Made by a program: the position numbers and the translations under genes
Part shown: one piece after another, positions 9,277 through 17,946 of the stretch
Layout of the letters: every line of letters begins with the position of its first letter
Position numbering within the stretch: the stretch's first letter is position 1
Assembly: GCA_002340255.1 (NCBI GenBank)
Contig: DDLS01000119.1
Span: 10,350-74,349, forward strand
Source: Cyanobacteria bacterium UBA2566
GTDB taxonomy: Bacteria; Cyanobacteriota; Cyanobacteriia; Cyanobacteriales; Desertifilaceae
Direction: 5' to 3'
DNA: 64,000 nt
Notes under the pieces: generated by a model
The model's database searches: none
Told to the model about the DNA's origin: nothing
The model's input: only the letters and a program-made list of their open reading frames with translations

Positions 9277-9877
9277 GTTAACTCCTGAATCCTCCCCATC
9301 CTATCGCCTCGATTCCCCGTCTTGGATCGATTTGCGCCAGTATGACCAATCTAATTTCGATCGCGGTCGTCCCACCTGGGGGATTATTCTTTGGTGGTTT
9401 ATACAGGCTATTACGTTTCCTTTAACACTACATAATTGGCATAATATTCGGGTCATGTTGTTGCGCTGTTTCGGGGCAAAAATTGGCCGAGGAGTGGTCA
9501 TTCGGCCCACAGCCCGGTTTACCTATCCCTGGAAAGTCAGCATTGGAGATTATAGTTGGATTGGCGATGATGTGGTGTTCTATAGCTTAGACCAGATTGA
9601 AATTGGCCAGCATTGTGTCATTTCCCAGAAAACCTATCTTTGTACGGGTTCCCATGATATTCAAGACCCCTGTTTTCGCCTAGTCACTGACCCAATTAAG
9701 ATTGGAAATGGAGTATGGATTGCCACAGATTGTTTTGTGTCTCCAGGGGTTAAAATTGGAGCGAATAGCGTGGTTGGGGCCCGTAGTAGTGTGTTTCGCT
9801 CGTTACCAGAATCTTATATTTGCTGGGGAACCCCCGCCAAGGCCCATAGCCCTCGCACGCCCTTGGAAGAGAACTAA
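9263..9877 (+). CDS. WcaF-like hexapeptide acetyltransferase
   Basis: The 204 residues belong to the WcaF/NodL-like branch of the left-handed beta-helix acyltransferases, which O-acetylate polysaccharide precursors with acetyl-CoA. An amphipathic or hydrophobic N-terminal segment (WGIILWWFIQAITFPL) precedes hexapeptide repeats such as IGDYSWIGDDVVF, IGNGVWIATDCFVSPGVKIG and NSVVGARSSVF. The motif TGSHDI supplies the likely catalytic His. The gene overlaps the preceding glycosyltransferase by 14 bases, pointing to one transcript. Cyanobacterial hormogonium polysaccharide loci carry similar acetyltransferases (called HpsU), but I cannot make that assignment from this window. Confidence 0.9.
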   Translation: MSTPELTPESSPSYRLDSPSWIDLRQYDQSNFDRGRPTWGIILWWFIQAITFPLTLHNWHNIRVMLLRCFGAKIGRGVVIRPTARFTYPWKVSIGDYSWIGDDVVFYSLDQIEIGQHCVISQKTYLCTGSHDIQDPCFRLVTDPIKIGNGVWIATDCFVSPGVKIGANSVVGARSSVFRSLPESYICWGTPAKAHSPRTPLEEN

Positions 9878-10041
9878 AGATTTTCTTGCACAAAGAATAA
9901 GTGTTTGTACGGTTGAAAATATGTCCTTTTTATGGATGTCAAATTTCTAGATTGAAGAGCAAAATTTGCTTTTCTAAAATTCATGAAAATTGCGGAAGTA
10001 GAGGGTATAATGATGCAATTGTTAATAGAGGAACATTGAGC

Positions 10042-11094
10042 ATGAAAACAGCGATCGCCAATCCCTCGGCGGAGCTTATATCAGCGGGACGACCCCAGCT
10101 CGATCGGAATTTGCGCTTAAAAGATGTCTTAAAAACCTTACCCAAAGATGTTTTTGCCAAAAACCAATTTAAAGCTTGGTTTGGATTTATCTCCAATGTC
10201 GTTCTCGTCAGTTTAGGATGGTGGGGAATCGCGATCGCCCCTTGGTATTTACTTCCCCTGCTCTGGCTCTTTACTGGAACGGGCTTTTTTGGTTTATTTG
10301 TCATTGCCCATGACTGCGGTCATCGTTCCTTTGCCAACAAAAAATGGGTAAACAATTTGGTTGGTCATATTGCCCTCACCCCCTGCATTTATCCCTTCCA
10401 TCCCTGGCGGATTGAACATAATATTCATCATAAACATACCAACCACATCGATCGCGATAATACCTGGAATCCATTCTACGTGGAACAGTATCAATCCCTC
10501 AATTCCTTTGAAAAAATTGTGTATCGTTCCCTCCATGGTAAATTCTGGTGGTTAGGTTCCATTGTCCATTGGGCCCAACTCCACTTTCAATGGTGGACAA
10601 TCAAGCCAGGAAAAGAACGGGAACAGTTCAAATTTTCTGCCCTATTAGTGATTGCACAAATGGCGATTGGCTTTCCTCTACTCATTGCCACTACGGGATT
10701 GTGGGGCTGGTTTTCCCTCTGGTGCGTGCCTTGGTTTGTCTTCCACTTTTGGCTCAGTACGGTAACTCTCCTGCACCACACTTTACCCGATCTCAAATTT
10801 GAACCCGACGGAAAATGGCATGAAGTCACTGCCCAGCTCGTAGGTAGCACCGATTGTAAATATCCTTGGTGGTTTGAATGGATTTGCCATGATATTAATG
10901 TTCATGTTCCCCATCATTTAACCACAGCCATTCCCTGGTATAACCTGCACAAAGCCCATGCCAGCCTTGAAGAAAATTGGGGAGAATATATCACCAGAAA
11001 ACGGTTTTCTTTCCGTTTGCTTTGGGAAATAACTGATGTTTGTCACTTGTATGACGAAGATAAGGGTTATCGCACCTTTTCCGAATCTCAGTAA
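10042..11094 (+). CDS. desA: DesA-type (delta-12) acyl-lipid desaturase, first copy
   Basis: This 350-residue integral-membrane di-iron desaturase introduces a double bond into membrane glycerolipid acyl chains using ferredoxin. The three histidine boxes are complete: HDCGH (90-94), HNIHH (126-130) and HVPHH (288-292). The context CHDINVHVPHH and the overall length resemble cyanobacterial DesA (delta-12) rather than DesB (omega-3), whose third box lies in an IGTHVAHH context. I start at ATG 10042 (MKTAIANPSA); the frame is open to 9901 without family-like sequence. A close paralogue follows 89 bases downstream with the same MKTAIA start, so this is a tandem duplication. Confidence 0.9.
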   Translation: MKTAIANPSAELISAGRPQLDRNLRLKDVLKTLPKDVFAKNQFKAWFGFISNVVLVSLGWWGIAIAPWYLLPLLWLFTGTGFFGLFVIAHDCGHRSFANKKWVNNLVGHIALTPCIYPFHPWRIEHNIHHKHTNHIDRDNTWNPFYVEQYQSLNSFEKIVYRSLHGKFWWLGSIVHWAQLHFQWWTIKPGKEREQFKFSALLVIAQMAIGFPLLIATTGLWGWFSLWCVPWFVFHFWLSTVTLLHHTLPDLKFEPDGKWHEVTAQLVGSTDCKYPWWFEWICHDINVHVPHHLTTAIPWYNLHKAHASLEENWGEYITRKRFSFRLLWEITDVCHLYDEDKGYRTFSESQ

Positions 11095-11183
11095 TTTTTT
11101 CGTGGGACTTGAAGACCCCCCCTCTATGGGCGTATATTTTAGATTGCCCCAGATCCGAAACAAATCAAACAGGAAAACGTTGA

Positions 11184-12239
11184 ATGAAAACAGCGATCGC
11201 TCATCCGTCTGCACGGCTGCAAACAGACGAAAAGATCCACCTCGACTCCAATATCCGCCTCAGAGATATTATCAACACCCTTCCCAGAGAAGTATTTATC
11301 AAAGATTCCATCAAAGCCTGGTCAGGGTTAATCATTAACCTGATCCTAGTTGGTTTAGGATGGTGGGGCACGGCGATCGCCCCCTGGTATTGCTTACCCC
11401 TGCTCTGGCTCTTTACTGGTAGCGCCTTCACCGGTTTATTTGTCATCGGTCACGATTGTGGACACCGCTCCTTTGCCAATCGTAAATGGATTAATAACCT
11501 CATTGGTCATCTCGTTTTCATTCCCTGCATTTATCCCTTTCATGGTTGGCGGATTAAACATAATATCCATCATAAATACACCAACTGTCTCGAAATAGAT
11601 AATGCGTGGAAAGCCTATTCTCGTGAAGAATACAACAATTTTCATCCGATTGAAAAATGGGCCTATCGGGGCCTGCGGGGTAAATTTTGGTGGTTAGCCT
11701 CTGCCGTTCATTGGGCAAAACTGCACTTCCAATGGTGGACATTTGCCGGTAAAGAACGGGAACAAGTTCGATTTTCAGCCCTCTTTGTCATCGCTCAAAT
11801 GGCGATCGGATTCCCCTTACTCATTGCCACTACCGGATTATGGGGATGGGTCAACTATTGGCTCATGCCTTGGCTCGTCTTCCATTTTTGGATGAGTACC
11901 ATCACCCTCCTGCATCACACCAAAACCGACATTCCCTTCAAACCCCAATCGGAATGGAATGAAGCCGAAGCCCAACTTATGGGAACAGCCCATTGTCAAT
12001 ATCCCAGATGGTTTGAATGGATGGCCCATGACATTAACGTTCATGTTCCCCATCACATCTCTACTGCGATTCCCTGGTACAATCTGCGTCAAGCTCATGC
12101 CAGTCTAGAACAAAACTGGGGACAATACATGACCACCAATGAATTTTCCCTCTCTTCTCTCTGGAACATTACCAGCGTTTGTCATTTATATGATGAAGAT
12201 AAATGCTATCAACCGTTTACCCAGAAAGGGAAATTATAG
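11184..12239 (+). CDS. DesA-type acyl-lipid desaturase, second copy
   Basis: The 351-residue paralogue of the upstream desaturase shares long identical stretches (for example FVIAQMAIGFPLLIATTGLWGW) and the same histidine boxes: HDCGH (90-94), HNIHH (126-130), HVPHH (287-291). The copies differ most in the N-terminal 25 residues, the loop after box 2 and the C-terminus. That divergence indicates a fairly old duplication with possible change in substrate or regiospecificity. It is predicted to act on membrane lipids at the thylakoid or cytoplasmic membrane. Positional specificity cannot be decided from sequence alone. Confidence 0.88.
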   Translation: MKTAIAHPSARLQTDEKIHLDSNIRLRDIINTLPREVFIKDSIKAWSGLIINLILVGLGWWGTAIAPWYCLPLLWLFTGSAFTGLFVIGHDCGHRSFANRKWINNLIGHLVFIPCIYPFHGWRIKHNIHHKYTNCLEIDNAWKAYSREEYNNFHPIEKWAYRGLRGKFWWLASAVHWAKLHFQWWTFAGKEREQVRFSALFVIAQMAIGFPLLIATTGLWGWVNYWLMPWLVFHFWMSTITLLHHTKTDIPFKPQSEWNEAEAQLMGTAHCQYPRWFEWMAHDINVHVPHHISTAIPWYNLRQAHASLEQNWGQYMTTNEFSLSSLWNITSVCHLYDEDKCYQPFTQKGKL

Positions 12240-12316
12240 TTCGCTCTGAGCGGAGGATTAACGAGTAATCCCTCTCCTGTTCATCAGCTCAACATGTTTA
12301 TCCAAGGTAACCTTTG

Positions 12317-13159
12317 ATGATTAAAGAACTTACTTCTGAAACAACGATTCCTGAAACGGAATCCTCTCCCCGTCTCAACTGGATCATCATCTTTGTGATG
12401 ATTGCCATGCATATCGGGGTCGTTTTAGCCTTTTTTCCCCCATTCTTTAGTTGGTCGGCTGTGGGTGTTTTTCTGGTTCTGCACATGATCGCCGGCTCAG
12501 GAGTCGAAATCGGATGGCATCGTTTAGCCAGTCACCGTAGCTTTACTTGTCCCAAATGGGTTGAATATTTTTTTGTGTTCTGTGGAGCCTTTAGCGGTTT
12601 ATCTAACCCCATTGATTGGGCTGGAACCCATCGCATTCATCATGCCCATTCAGACCAAGAGGGCGATTATCACAATATCAATAAAGGATTCTGGTGGAGC
12701 CATTTTATCTGGATTCTCTATCACAAACCCGACTTAGATGACAAAATCGCTAAAGTGACCAAAGATATTAAAGACGATCCGTTTTATCTATTCTGCGATC
12801 GCTATCTCCTAGTTTTGCACTTTGGTCTCGCTGCCATCCTATTTGCCCTGGGAGGCTTACCTTGGGTCATGTGGGGAAGCATCGTCCGTGTCGTTCTCCT
12901 TTGGCATGGTGCCTGGGGGGTCAACAGTGTGGCTCACACCTTCGGCTATCGTAACTATGACACCAATGATAAATCGACCAATGTTTGGTGGTTAGTCCCT
13001 TTGAGCTACGGACAAGGTTGGCACAATAACCATCATGCCTTTCCCTATTCTGCTCGTTGCGGCTTAAAATGGTGGGAAATCGATCCGAGTTGGGGAGTCA
13101 TTAGCCTCTTGCATCGAGTCGGCTTAATCACCAAAGTTCGCCTTCCCAATGAATCCTAG
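12317..13159 (+). CDS. desC: DesC-type (delta-9) acyl-lipid desaturase
   Basis: The 280-residue desaturase belongs to the acyl-CoA/acyl-lipid delta-9 class. It has HRLASH at 68-73, HRIHH at 105-109 and HNNHH at 236-240, with hydrophobic helices before box 1 and between boxes 2 and 3. Delta-9 enzymes make the first double bond, so this protein would supply the substrate for the DesA-type enzymes upstream. I chose ATG 12317; an in-frame TTG precedes it directly. The neighbouring gene order desA-desA-desC suggests a locus for unsaturated-lipid adjustment, for example during cold acclimation. The N-terminal sequence is somewhat unlike canonical DesC, so a paralogue is possible. Confidence 0.85.
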   Translation: MIKELTSETTIPETESSPRLNWIIIFVMIAMHIGVVLAFFPPFFSWSAVGVFLVLHMIAGSGVEIGWHRLASHRSFTCPKWVEYFFVFCGAFSGLSNPIDWAGTHRIHHAHSDQEGDYHNINKGFWWSHFIWILYHKPDLDDKIAKVTKDIKDDPFYLFCDRYLLVLHFGLAAILFALGGLPWVMWGSIVRVVLLWHGAWGVNSVAHTFGYRNYDTNDKSTNVWWLVPLSYGQGWHNNHHAFPYSARCGLKWWEIDPSWGVISLLHRVGLITKVRLPNES

Positions 13160-13165
13160 TTTAAT

Positions 13166-13465
13166 TTAACTGTCAGGGGGATGAAACTTCGGATATAACA
13201 TTCCCTTGACCGGGTTTCCTCCCCTTAAATGCCGCTCAACCACCGCAGGCACTTCCTGGGGAGAAACCCGATAATACCAAACTTCTTCGGGTAAAACCAA
13301 AACCATCGGCCCGTTCCCACATTGCCCCAAACAGTGAACGGCTACAACCTCGACCCTATCGACCAGGTGCAGTTCAAACGCCTCCAACACCTGAGCGGCT
13401 CCCAAATGACGGCAACTTTGATGCTGACACACGCGCACCTGTTTGGTTAGTGCGGTTTCATCCAT
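13166..13465 (-). CDS. Thioredoxin-like [2Fe-2S] ferredoxin domain protein
   Basis: This 99-residue protein matches the thioredoxin-fold 2Fe-2S ferredoxins. Four Cys are placed as expected: VCQHQSC (C-x4-C) near the N-terminus and HCLGQCGNGP (C-x3-C) in the middle. Such proteins are soluble electron carriers or act as NuoE/HoxE-like modules. It ends only six bases from the stop of the convergent desC. A partner oxidoreductase is not visible, and desaturases normally use plant-type ferredoxin, so no functional link is claimed. Confidence 0.88.
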   Translation of the reverse strand: MDETALTKQVRVCQHQSCRHLGAAQVLEAFELHLVDRVEVVAVHCLGQCGNGPMVLVLPEEVWYYRVSPQEVPAVVERHLRGGNPVKGMLYPKFHPPDS

Positions 13466-13539
13466 ATTTCACCCTCTTTTTTTATATCGTTTCTTTAGTC
13501 TCTCAAAAAGTATGGGGGAGCCATCCGATCGATCCAAGT

Positions 13540-15534
13540 TTATGCTTGCTCAATAATCAATAATCGATCGAGGTCGGGATTTAGGATTTCCTGAACTTTA
13601 CCATCAGGCCATGTAACTTGAATTGAGCTAATTGCATCTTGTTTTCCTAAACCAAAGTATAGGCGGTAATGCCCTTGCGATCTCCAGGCTCCTTCCGACT
13701 GTCCGACTTGTTGCAATTGTGTACCATTAGCCGTAGTGACTTTGATCTTAGCACCGATCGCGACCGAGTTTCCGGGGGAACCTTTCAATTCAATTTGTAA
13801 CCAATGATTGTTATTTCCCAGATTTCGATACAGCAACACTTTGGATTTACTGTATTTAGTTAGCTCCGCAATATCTTGTGCTTTTCTTTGCCGCTTTTCC
13901 CACCAGGACATCTCTTCAGATTTTCCCATGAGTAAGTCGCGATCGCCATCATTATCTGCATCGAACCAAGTACAGTAAGCATACCCCCCGAATGTGTTTG
14001 GTGCACTAACTTCTAATAAATTTATTTTTTCAAATGTGTGATTTGACAGTTGGCGGTACATTCCATACCGTAAAGTATGTAAGTCTATCAACCCATCATT
14101 ATCGTAATCAACCCAGTTCGCTGCAAATGCTCGATCGGGGAGTCCAATTAATTCTGGATCGACCCTTTCAAATTTACCCTGCACATTGGTAAATAATATA
14201 CTCTGTTTTCTGGAAGCGGAGAATAAATCCAGGTCTCCATCTCCATCATAATCAGCGATCGTCAATTGATTCACTAAGCTCTTACGCTTATTTTCCCCTA
14301 ACTTTTCGGCAATAAACGTTCCCGATTCATTTCTGTAGAGCCAAAAACTTATTTCATCAGCCCAAAATAAATCCATGTCCATATCGTTATCTATATCTAA
14401 CCAAGCAAACCACCCCATTTCGGGTATATTTACATTTTTTTCAGCAGAAACATTGACAAAACGACCTTCAGCAGTTTGGCGATACAGTTGATTCGGATAT
14501 ATAGAATTAGGTGGCAAATGCCGTCCACACATAATGTAAAGGTCTAAAAGATTATCTCGATCAAAATCAACCCAAGCCACTTGTCGTGAAGCACAACCCT
14601 CTTTATCTAGCTCTACCTTCCCTCCAATATCTTCAAAACCGGAACTGGTTTGCAACATTAATTCATCTTTAGCATCCGGATCAAATTCTGATATCTTACC
14701 TTGCATTCCTGCTCTGGCAATCGCTACATCCATATTCCCTTCATTATTATAATCATTCCAAGCCATACCGTGTCGATCCATATAAGGTAAAGCATAAATA
14801 GGAGGTAGAGCAAAATCAACGGAAGTCGGAGATTCAAAACGAGAACCGATGTAAACATGAGTTATATCGGCTCCAGTGTTCAACTTAAATAGCGGTTGAA
14901 AAAACGGATAAAATGCTGGAAACTTAATAGATAATCGCCCATCTCCTTTCACCTTAAATTTTGCCACTTGTACCTTATCAATTCCTGCTGATAGGGCAGG
15001 TTTCTTGTCTATTTTTGTTGAGATTTCACCGGATTCTGTAGAGGTTGCTAAGAGAGGAACAATAATCAGACCTCCCATATTTTCTAAATTAGTTAGACCT
15101 TGGGAGGCAACTATTAATTCATAATTATGCCAATAGATATATAATCCTGGTTCTGTCTTATTTAACAGAGGATCGGGCACGGGTGAGTATGTCGCTTCAT
15201 AGTTTTGGGGTAAACCCAACTCTGTTAGCCCATCTTTGAAATCTTCTCCTTGTTGATTCATTAAGAAGAGTTGGCGACTATTGTGATTTGTAGAATATAT
15301 ATCTAAAAATCTGTCTTGATTAATCTCAGCTACACCTAAGTCAAATAGTGAGTAAGAAAAACCGATGTCCTGCTGTATGAAACCAGAATGAGTATTTAAT
15401 GGGTAGTATTTACTAAGATAAATATCCCTTAATTGATGGTATGGCTTGAATAAGACCAAAACTAGGGAAATCAATATCATTCCCACAAATATGAAAAGAT
15501 TACGTTTCATTTTCATTGGTTTTTGGTTCCTCAA
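13540..15534 (-). CDS. FG-GAP/VCBS-repeat protein with C-terminal UnbV (ASPIC) domain
   Basis: The 664-residue protein has an N-terminal membrane anchor or signal (NLFIFVGMILISLVLVLF) and then a beta-propeller of FG-GAP/VCBS repeats. At least five calcium-binding D-x-D-x-D-type loops are visible, such as DYDGDGDLDLF, DADNDGDRDLL, DIDNDMDMDLF, DYDNDGLIDLH and DFDRDNLLDLY. The C-terminus (VTWPDGKVQEI) is the UnbV/ASPIC domain seen in CRTAC1-like proteins. It is therefore predicted to be exported, Ca2+-binding and at the cell surface or periplasm, with unknown partner. The gene looks more AT-rich than its neighbours, which could mean transfer. The exact start among clustered Met codons is uncertain. 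Confidence 0.87.
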   Translation of the reverse strand: MRNQKPMKMKRNLFIFVGMILISLVLVLFKPYHQLRDIYLSKYYPLNTHSGFIQQDIGFSYSLFDLGVAEINQDRFLDIYSTNHNSRQLFLMNQQGEDFKDGLTELGLPQNYEATYSPVPDPLLNKTEPGLYIYWHNYELIVASQGLTNLENMGGLIIVPLLATSTESGEISTKIDKKPALSAGIDKVQVAKFKVKGDGRLSIKFPAFYPFFQPLFKLNTGADITHVYIGSRFESPTSVDFALPPIYALPYMDRHGMAWNDYNNEGNMDVAIARAGMQGKISEFDPDAKDELMLQTSSGFEDIGGKVELDKEGCASRQVAWVDFDRDNLLDLYIMCGRHLPPNSIYPNQLYRQTAEGRFVNVSAEKNVNIPEMGWFAWLDIDNDMDMDLFWADEISFWLYRNESGTFIAEKLGENKRKSLVNQLTIADYDGDGDLDLFSASRKQSILFTNVQGKFERVDPELIGLPDRAFAANWVDYDNDGLIDLHTLRYGMYRQLSNHTFEKINLLEVSAPNTFGGYAYCTWFDADNDGDRDLLMGKSEEMSWWEKRQRKAQDIAELTKYSKSKVLLYRNLGNNNHWLQIELKGSPGNSVAIGAKIKVTTANGTQLQQVGQSEGAWRSQGHYRLYFGLGKQDAISSIQVTWPDGKVQEILNPDLDRLLIIEQA

Positions 15535-15583
15535 GGTTTAGAGTGCCAATTACCTATTATCCATTACCACGCCAAGGGTTATA

Positions 15584-16558
15584 TTAATCCGGTAGCAAAT
15601 TCTTCGAGGCTAACCACTCTCGATTATAAAGCTTGGACTGATAGCGAGCGCCCCCATCACATAAGACCGTCACAATCGTATGTCCGGGTCCCATTTGTTT
15701 CGCTAAAGCTACCGCAGCTCCCACATTAATACCGACAGAACCACCCATAAATAAACCATCTCGACGTAATAGCTGATAGAGAACGCGAATACATTCAGTA
15801 TCGTCAACTTGAATGGCATCATCAATCGGAACTTCTTCCATATTTTTTGTAATCCGAGAATTGCCAATGCCTTCCGTTACCGAACTTCCTTCTGGCTTAA
15901 TTTCTCCCGTCTTCACATAGGAATACAAACCGCTCCCCATGGGGTCAGCAACCACCACCTGAATATTGGGGTTTTTCTCCTTTAGGTATAGGGCAACTCC
16001 TGCATAAGTTCCCCCGGTTCCCGTAGCCGTAACCCAACCCTCAATTTTACCGTCAGTCTGTTGCCAAATTTCTGGCCCTGTGGTTTCATAATGGGCCTGA
16101 CGATTGGCTAAATTTTCAAATTGATTCGCCCAAATCGCATTATCGAGTTCAGCCGCTACTCTCCCCGATAATTTCACATAATTATTTGGGTCTCGATAGG
16201 GTACAGCAGGGACAGTTTGAACCTCTGCACCGAGGGTTCGCAGGGCCTCGATTTTTTCCTGGGATTGGGTTTCAGGGATGATGATTTTACAGCGATATCC
16301 TTTAGCATTACAAATATGGGCTAAACCAATTCCTGTATTGCCAGCAGTTCCCTCAACGACTGTGCCGCCAGGTTTGAGGAGTCCTTGTTTTTCAGCATCT
16401 TCAATGATATACAGGGCGGCTCGGTCTTTTACTGAACCCCCTGGATTGAGGAATTCTGCTTTACCGAGGATTTCACACCCGGTCTCTTCGCAAAAGCTGT
16501 TTAATCGAATGAGGGGCGTATTGCCCACTGTGGCTATAAATCCTGCTTTGATATCCAT
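15584..16558 (-). CDS. cysK: Cysteine synthase (O-acetylserine sulfhydrylase)
   Basis: The 324-residue fold-type II PLP enzyme would make L-cysteine from O-acetylserine and sulfide. The PLP lysine is Lys44 in NPGGSVKDRA, and the phosphate-binding loop reads EGTAGNTG (69-76). The 2-amino-acid-substrate loop is a little unusual, since many CysK have S/T-S-GNTG there. The glycine-rich GTGGTYAG and the C-terminal GGSVGINVG are present. Some paralogues of this branch could use other beta-replacement substrates. The gene lies tail-to-head with the FG-GAP gene with a 49-base gap; no cysE is nearby. Confidence 0.9.
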   Translation of the reverse strand: MDIKAGFIATVGNTPLIRLNSFCEETGCEILGKAEFLNPGGSVKDRAALYIIEDAEKQGLLKPGGTVVEGTAGNTGIGLAHICNAKGYRCKIIIPETQSQEKIEALRTLGAEVQTVPAVPYRDPNNYVKLSGRVAAELDNAIWANQFENLANRQAHYETTGPEIWQQTDGKIEGWVTATGTGGTYAGVALYLKEKNPNIQVVVADPMGSGLYSYVKTGEIKPEGSSVTEGIGNSRITKNMEEVPIDDAIQVDDTECIRVLYQLLRRDGLFMGGSVGINVGAAVALAKQMGPGHTIVTVLCDGGARYQSKLYNREWLASKNLLPD

Positions 16559-16583
16559 CCGTTTAGTTACCGAACTTTATCTT

Positions 16584-16691
16584 TAGGGAATAGGGAATAG
16601 GGAATAGGGAATAGGGAACTAGGCAAGAATTTACCTCCGCGTCTGCGTGTCCCCGTGTCCCCACTTCCTCATCCTAGCGTGAAGCGCTATA
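16584..16691. repeat. GGGAATA heptamer array and AGCGT-GAA-GCGCT palindrome
   Basis: 16584-16618 is a tandem array of the heptamer GGGAATA (four full units plus a partial one). Seventy bases on, TAGCGTGAAGCGCTATA (16674-16690) is a variant of the interspersed AGCGC-AAA-GCGCT palindrome. It lies in the gap between the peroxiredoxin and cysteine synthase genes. No coding potential is seen here. Confidence 0.8.
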
Positions 16692-16693
16692 AC

Positions 16694-17332
16694 CTATTTG
16701 TTGGGCTGGGGAGTCATGCGTAAATAGGGTTTAACTTCTTCGTATCCTTTAGGGAATTTTTCTTTCAAGACTTCTGGATCTTTGAGAGAAGGTACAATCA
16801 CGCAATCGTCTCCATCTTGCCAATTCACGGGGGTAGCTACTTGATAATTATCTGTTAATTGTAAGGAGTCAATCACCCGTAAAATTTCATCAAAGTTACG
16901 TCCGGTACTCGCTGGATAGGTGATATTCAGGCGCAGTTTCTTCTGGGGATCGATGATAAAAACGGTACGGACAGTTAAGCTATTTAAGGATTCTGGATGA
17001 ATCATGTCATAGAGATCGGAGACCTTCTTGTCTTCATCAGCCAAAATGGGATAATTGATGGTTGTTTTTTGGGTTTCGTTAATGTCCCCAATCCATCCTT
17101 TATGGGATTCTACACCATCCACACTCAGAGCAATGACTTTAACATTGCGTTTATCAAACTCGGGTTTGAGTTTGGCAACCATACCCAGTTCTGTGGTGCA
17201 AACGGGAGTATAGTCTGCGGGGTGGGAAAAGAGTACAACCCAGCTATCTCCTGTCCAGCTATAGAAATCAATGTCACCTTCGGAAGAGGCTTGAGTAAAA
17301 TTAGGAACTGTATCACCTAGTCGGAGACTCAT
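16694..17332 (-). CDS. 1-Cys peroxiredoxin (Prx6 type)
   Basis: The 212 residues match the Prx6/1-Cys peroxiredoxin group, thiol peroxidases that reduce H2O2 and alkyl hydroperoxides in the cytosol. The peroxidatic Cys is Cys45 in PADYTPVCTTE, with the conserved Pro/Thr/Arg environment. The long C-terminal extension (from about residue 160, ending KPYLRMTPQPNK) is typical of this subgroup rather than 2-Cys enzymes. One further Cys occurs in the extension (DGDDCVIVP), so an unusual resolving Cys cannot be excluded. A heptamer and palindrome repeat lie immediately downstream of its stop. Confidence 0.93.
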   Translation of the reverse strand: MSLRLGDTVPNFTQASSEGDIDFYSWTGDSWVVLFSHPADYTPVCTTELGMVAKLKPEFDKRNVKVIALSVDGVESHKGWIGDINETQKTTINYPILADEDKKVSDLYDMIHPESLNSLTVRTVFIIDPQKKLRLNITYPASTGRNFDEILRVIDSLQLTDNYQVATPVNWQDGDDCVIVPSLKDPEVLKEKFPKGYEEVKPYLRMTPQPNK

Positions 17333-17568
17333 AAAACTATCCTTTTTCGATCGTAGTTCGGTTAGTGATTGGACATCAAATACTATCGTCTCATAGGAGA
17401 TTTCAGATTTTAGAGGCTTTACAATTCGTTATTTTATTTCACGCTTTAAGATATCTGAGGCGATCGCCACAATCTAGAATCGTCATACTCGAGTTGATTT
17501 AGCCTCTCTTCCTGCTATAACGGATCGTAACTTGCTTGTCCAGACTTTTAAGGATCGAGAATACGTTT

Positions 17569-17880
17569 ATGCTCACGATTATTGATTTTTTCTTTCAACT
17601 GCTTCAAAGTATACAGCCTTTCGGGGTTCCGATTTGCTTCGTCAGTGCTTGGGTTTTCATGGCAGCGATCGCCTGGACGTTAGGTAGAGCCATGGGAGAT
17701 ACTCTAGCTCAGGCTAAACAAATGCATCAGATTCCCTGTGCCCATTGTCAATTTTTTACGAATGACTATCGGCTCAAATGTACCGTACATCCTCACTATG
17801 CCAATTCTGAGCGGGCGATCGATTGCCTGGACTATAAACCGTATCAAAGGGCCCAGGAACTCGATAGAATAAAAACTTAA
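17569..17880 (+). CDS. Small membrane protein with Cys cluster (hypothetical)
   Basis: The 103-residue product has one or two hydrophobic segments at residues ~1-45 (VPICFVSAWVFMAAIAWTLG) followed by a cytosolic tail. The tail contains CAHCQFFTNDYRLKCTVHP and a later Cys (AIDCLDY), a pattern that could bind zinc or iron. I do not recognise a characterised family, but the composition looks like a real conserved cyanobacterial gene. I use ATG 17569 instead of the TTG 33 bases upstream because the membrane segment begins there. It is followed on the same strand by the DICT histidine kinase 66 bases later. Confidence 0.75.
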   Translation: MLTIIDFFFQLLQSIQPFGVPICFVSAWVFMAAIAWTLGRAMGDTLAQAKQMHQIPCAHCQFFTNDYRLKCTVHPHYANSERAIDCLDYKPYQRAQELDRIKT

Positions 17881-17946
17881 GCGAACTAAACTTAAAGTAA
17901 CTTAAAGTTAAGTGTGGAGTTGTCCTGACTGGGCCAAGCAGCATTA

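Noticed and set aside
9901..10041. Longer N-terminus (47 residues) of the first DesA-type desaturase
   Set aside because: The paralogue 11184-12239 begins with the same MKTAIA sequence, so ATG 10042 is the shared start.
16584..16618. Tandem GGGAATA arrays as a CRISPR array
   Set aside because: Units are 7 bases with no spacers and occur in many gaps. They are short tandem heptamer repeats of the kind known in cyanobacteria.
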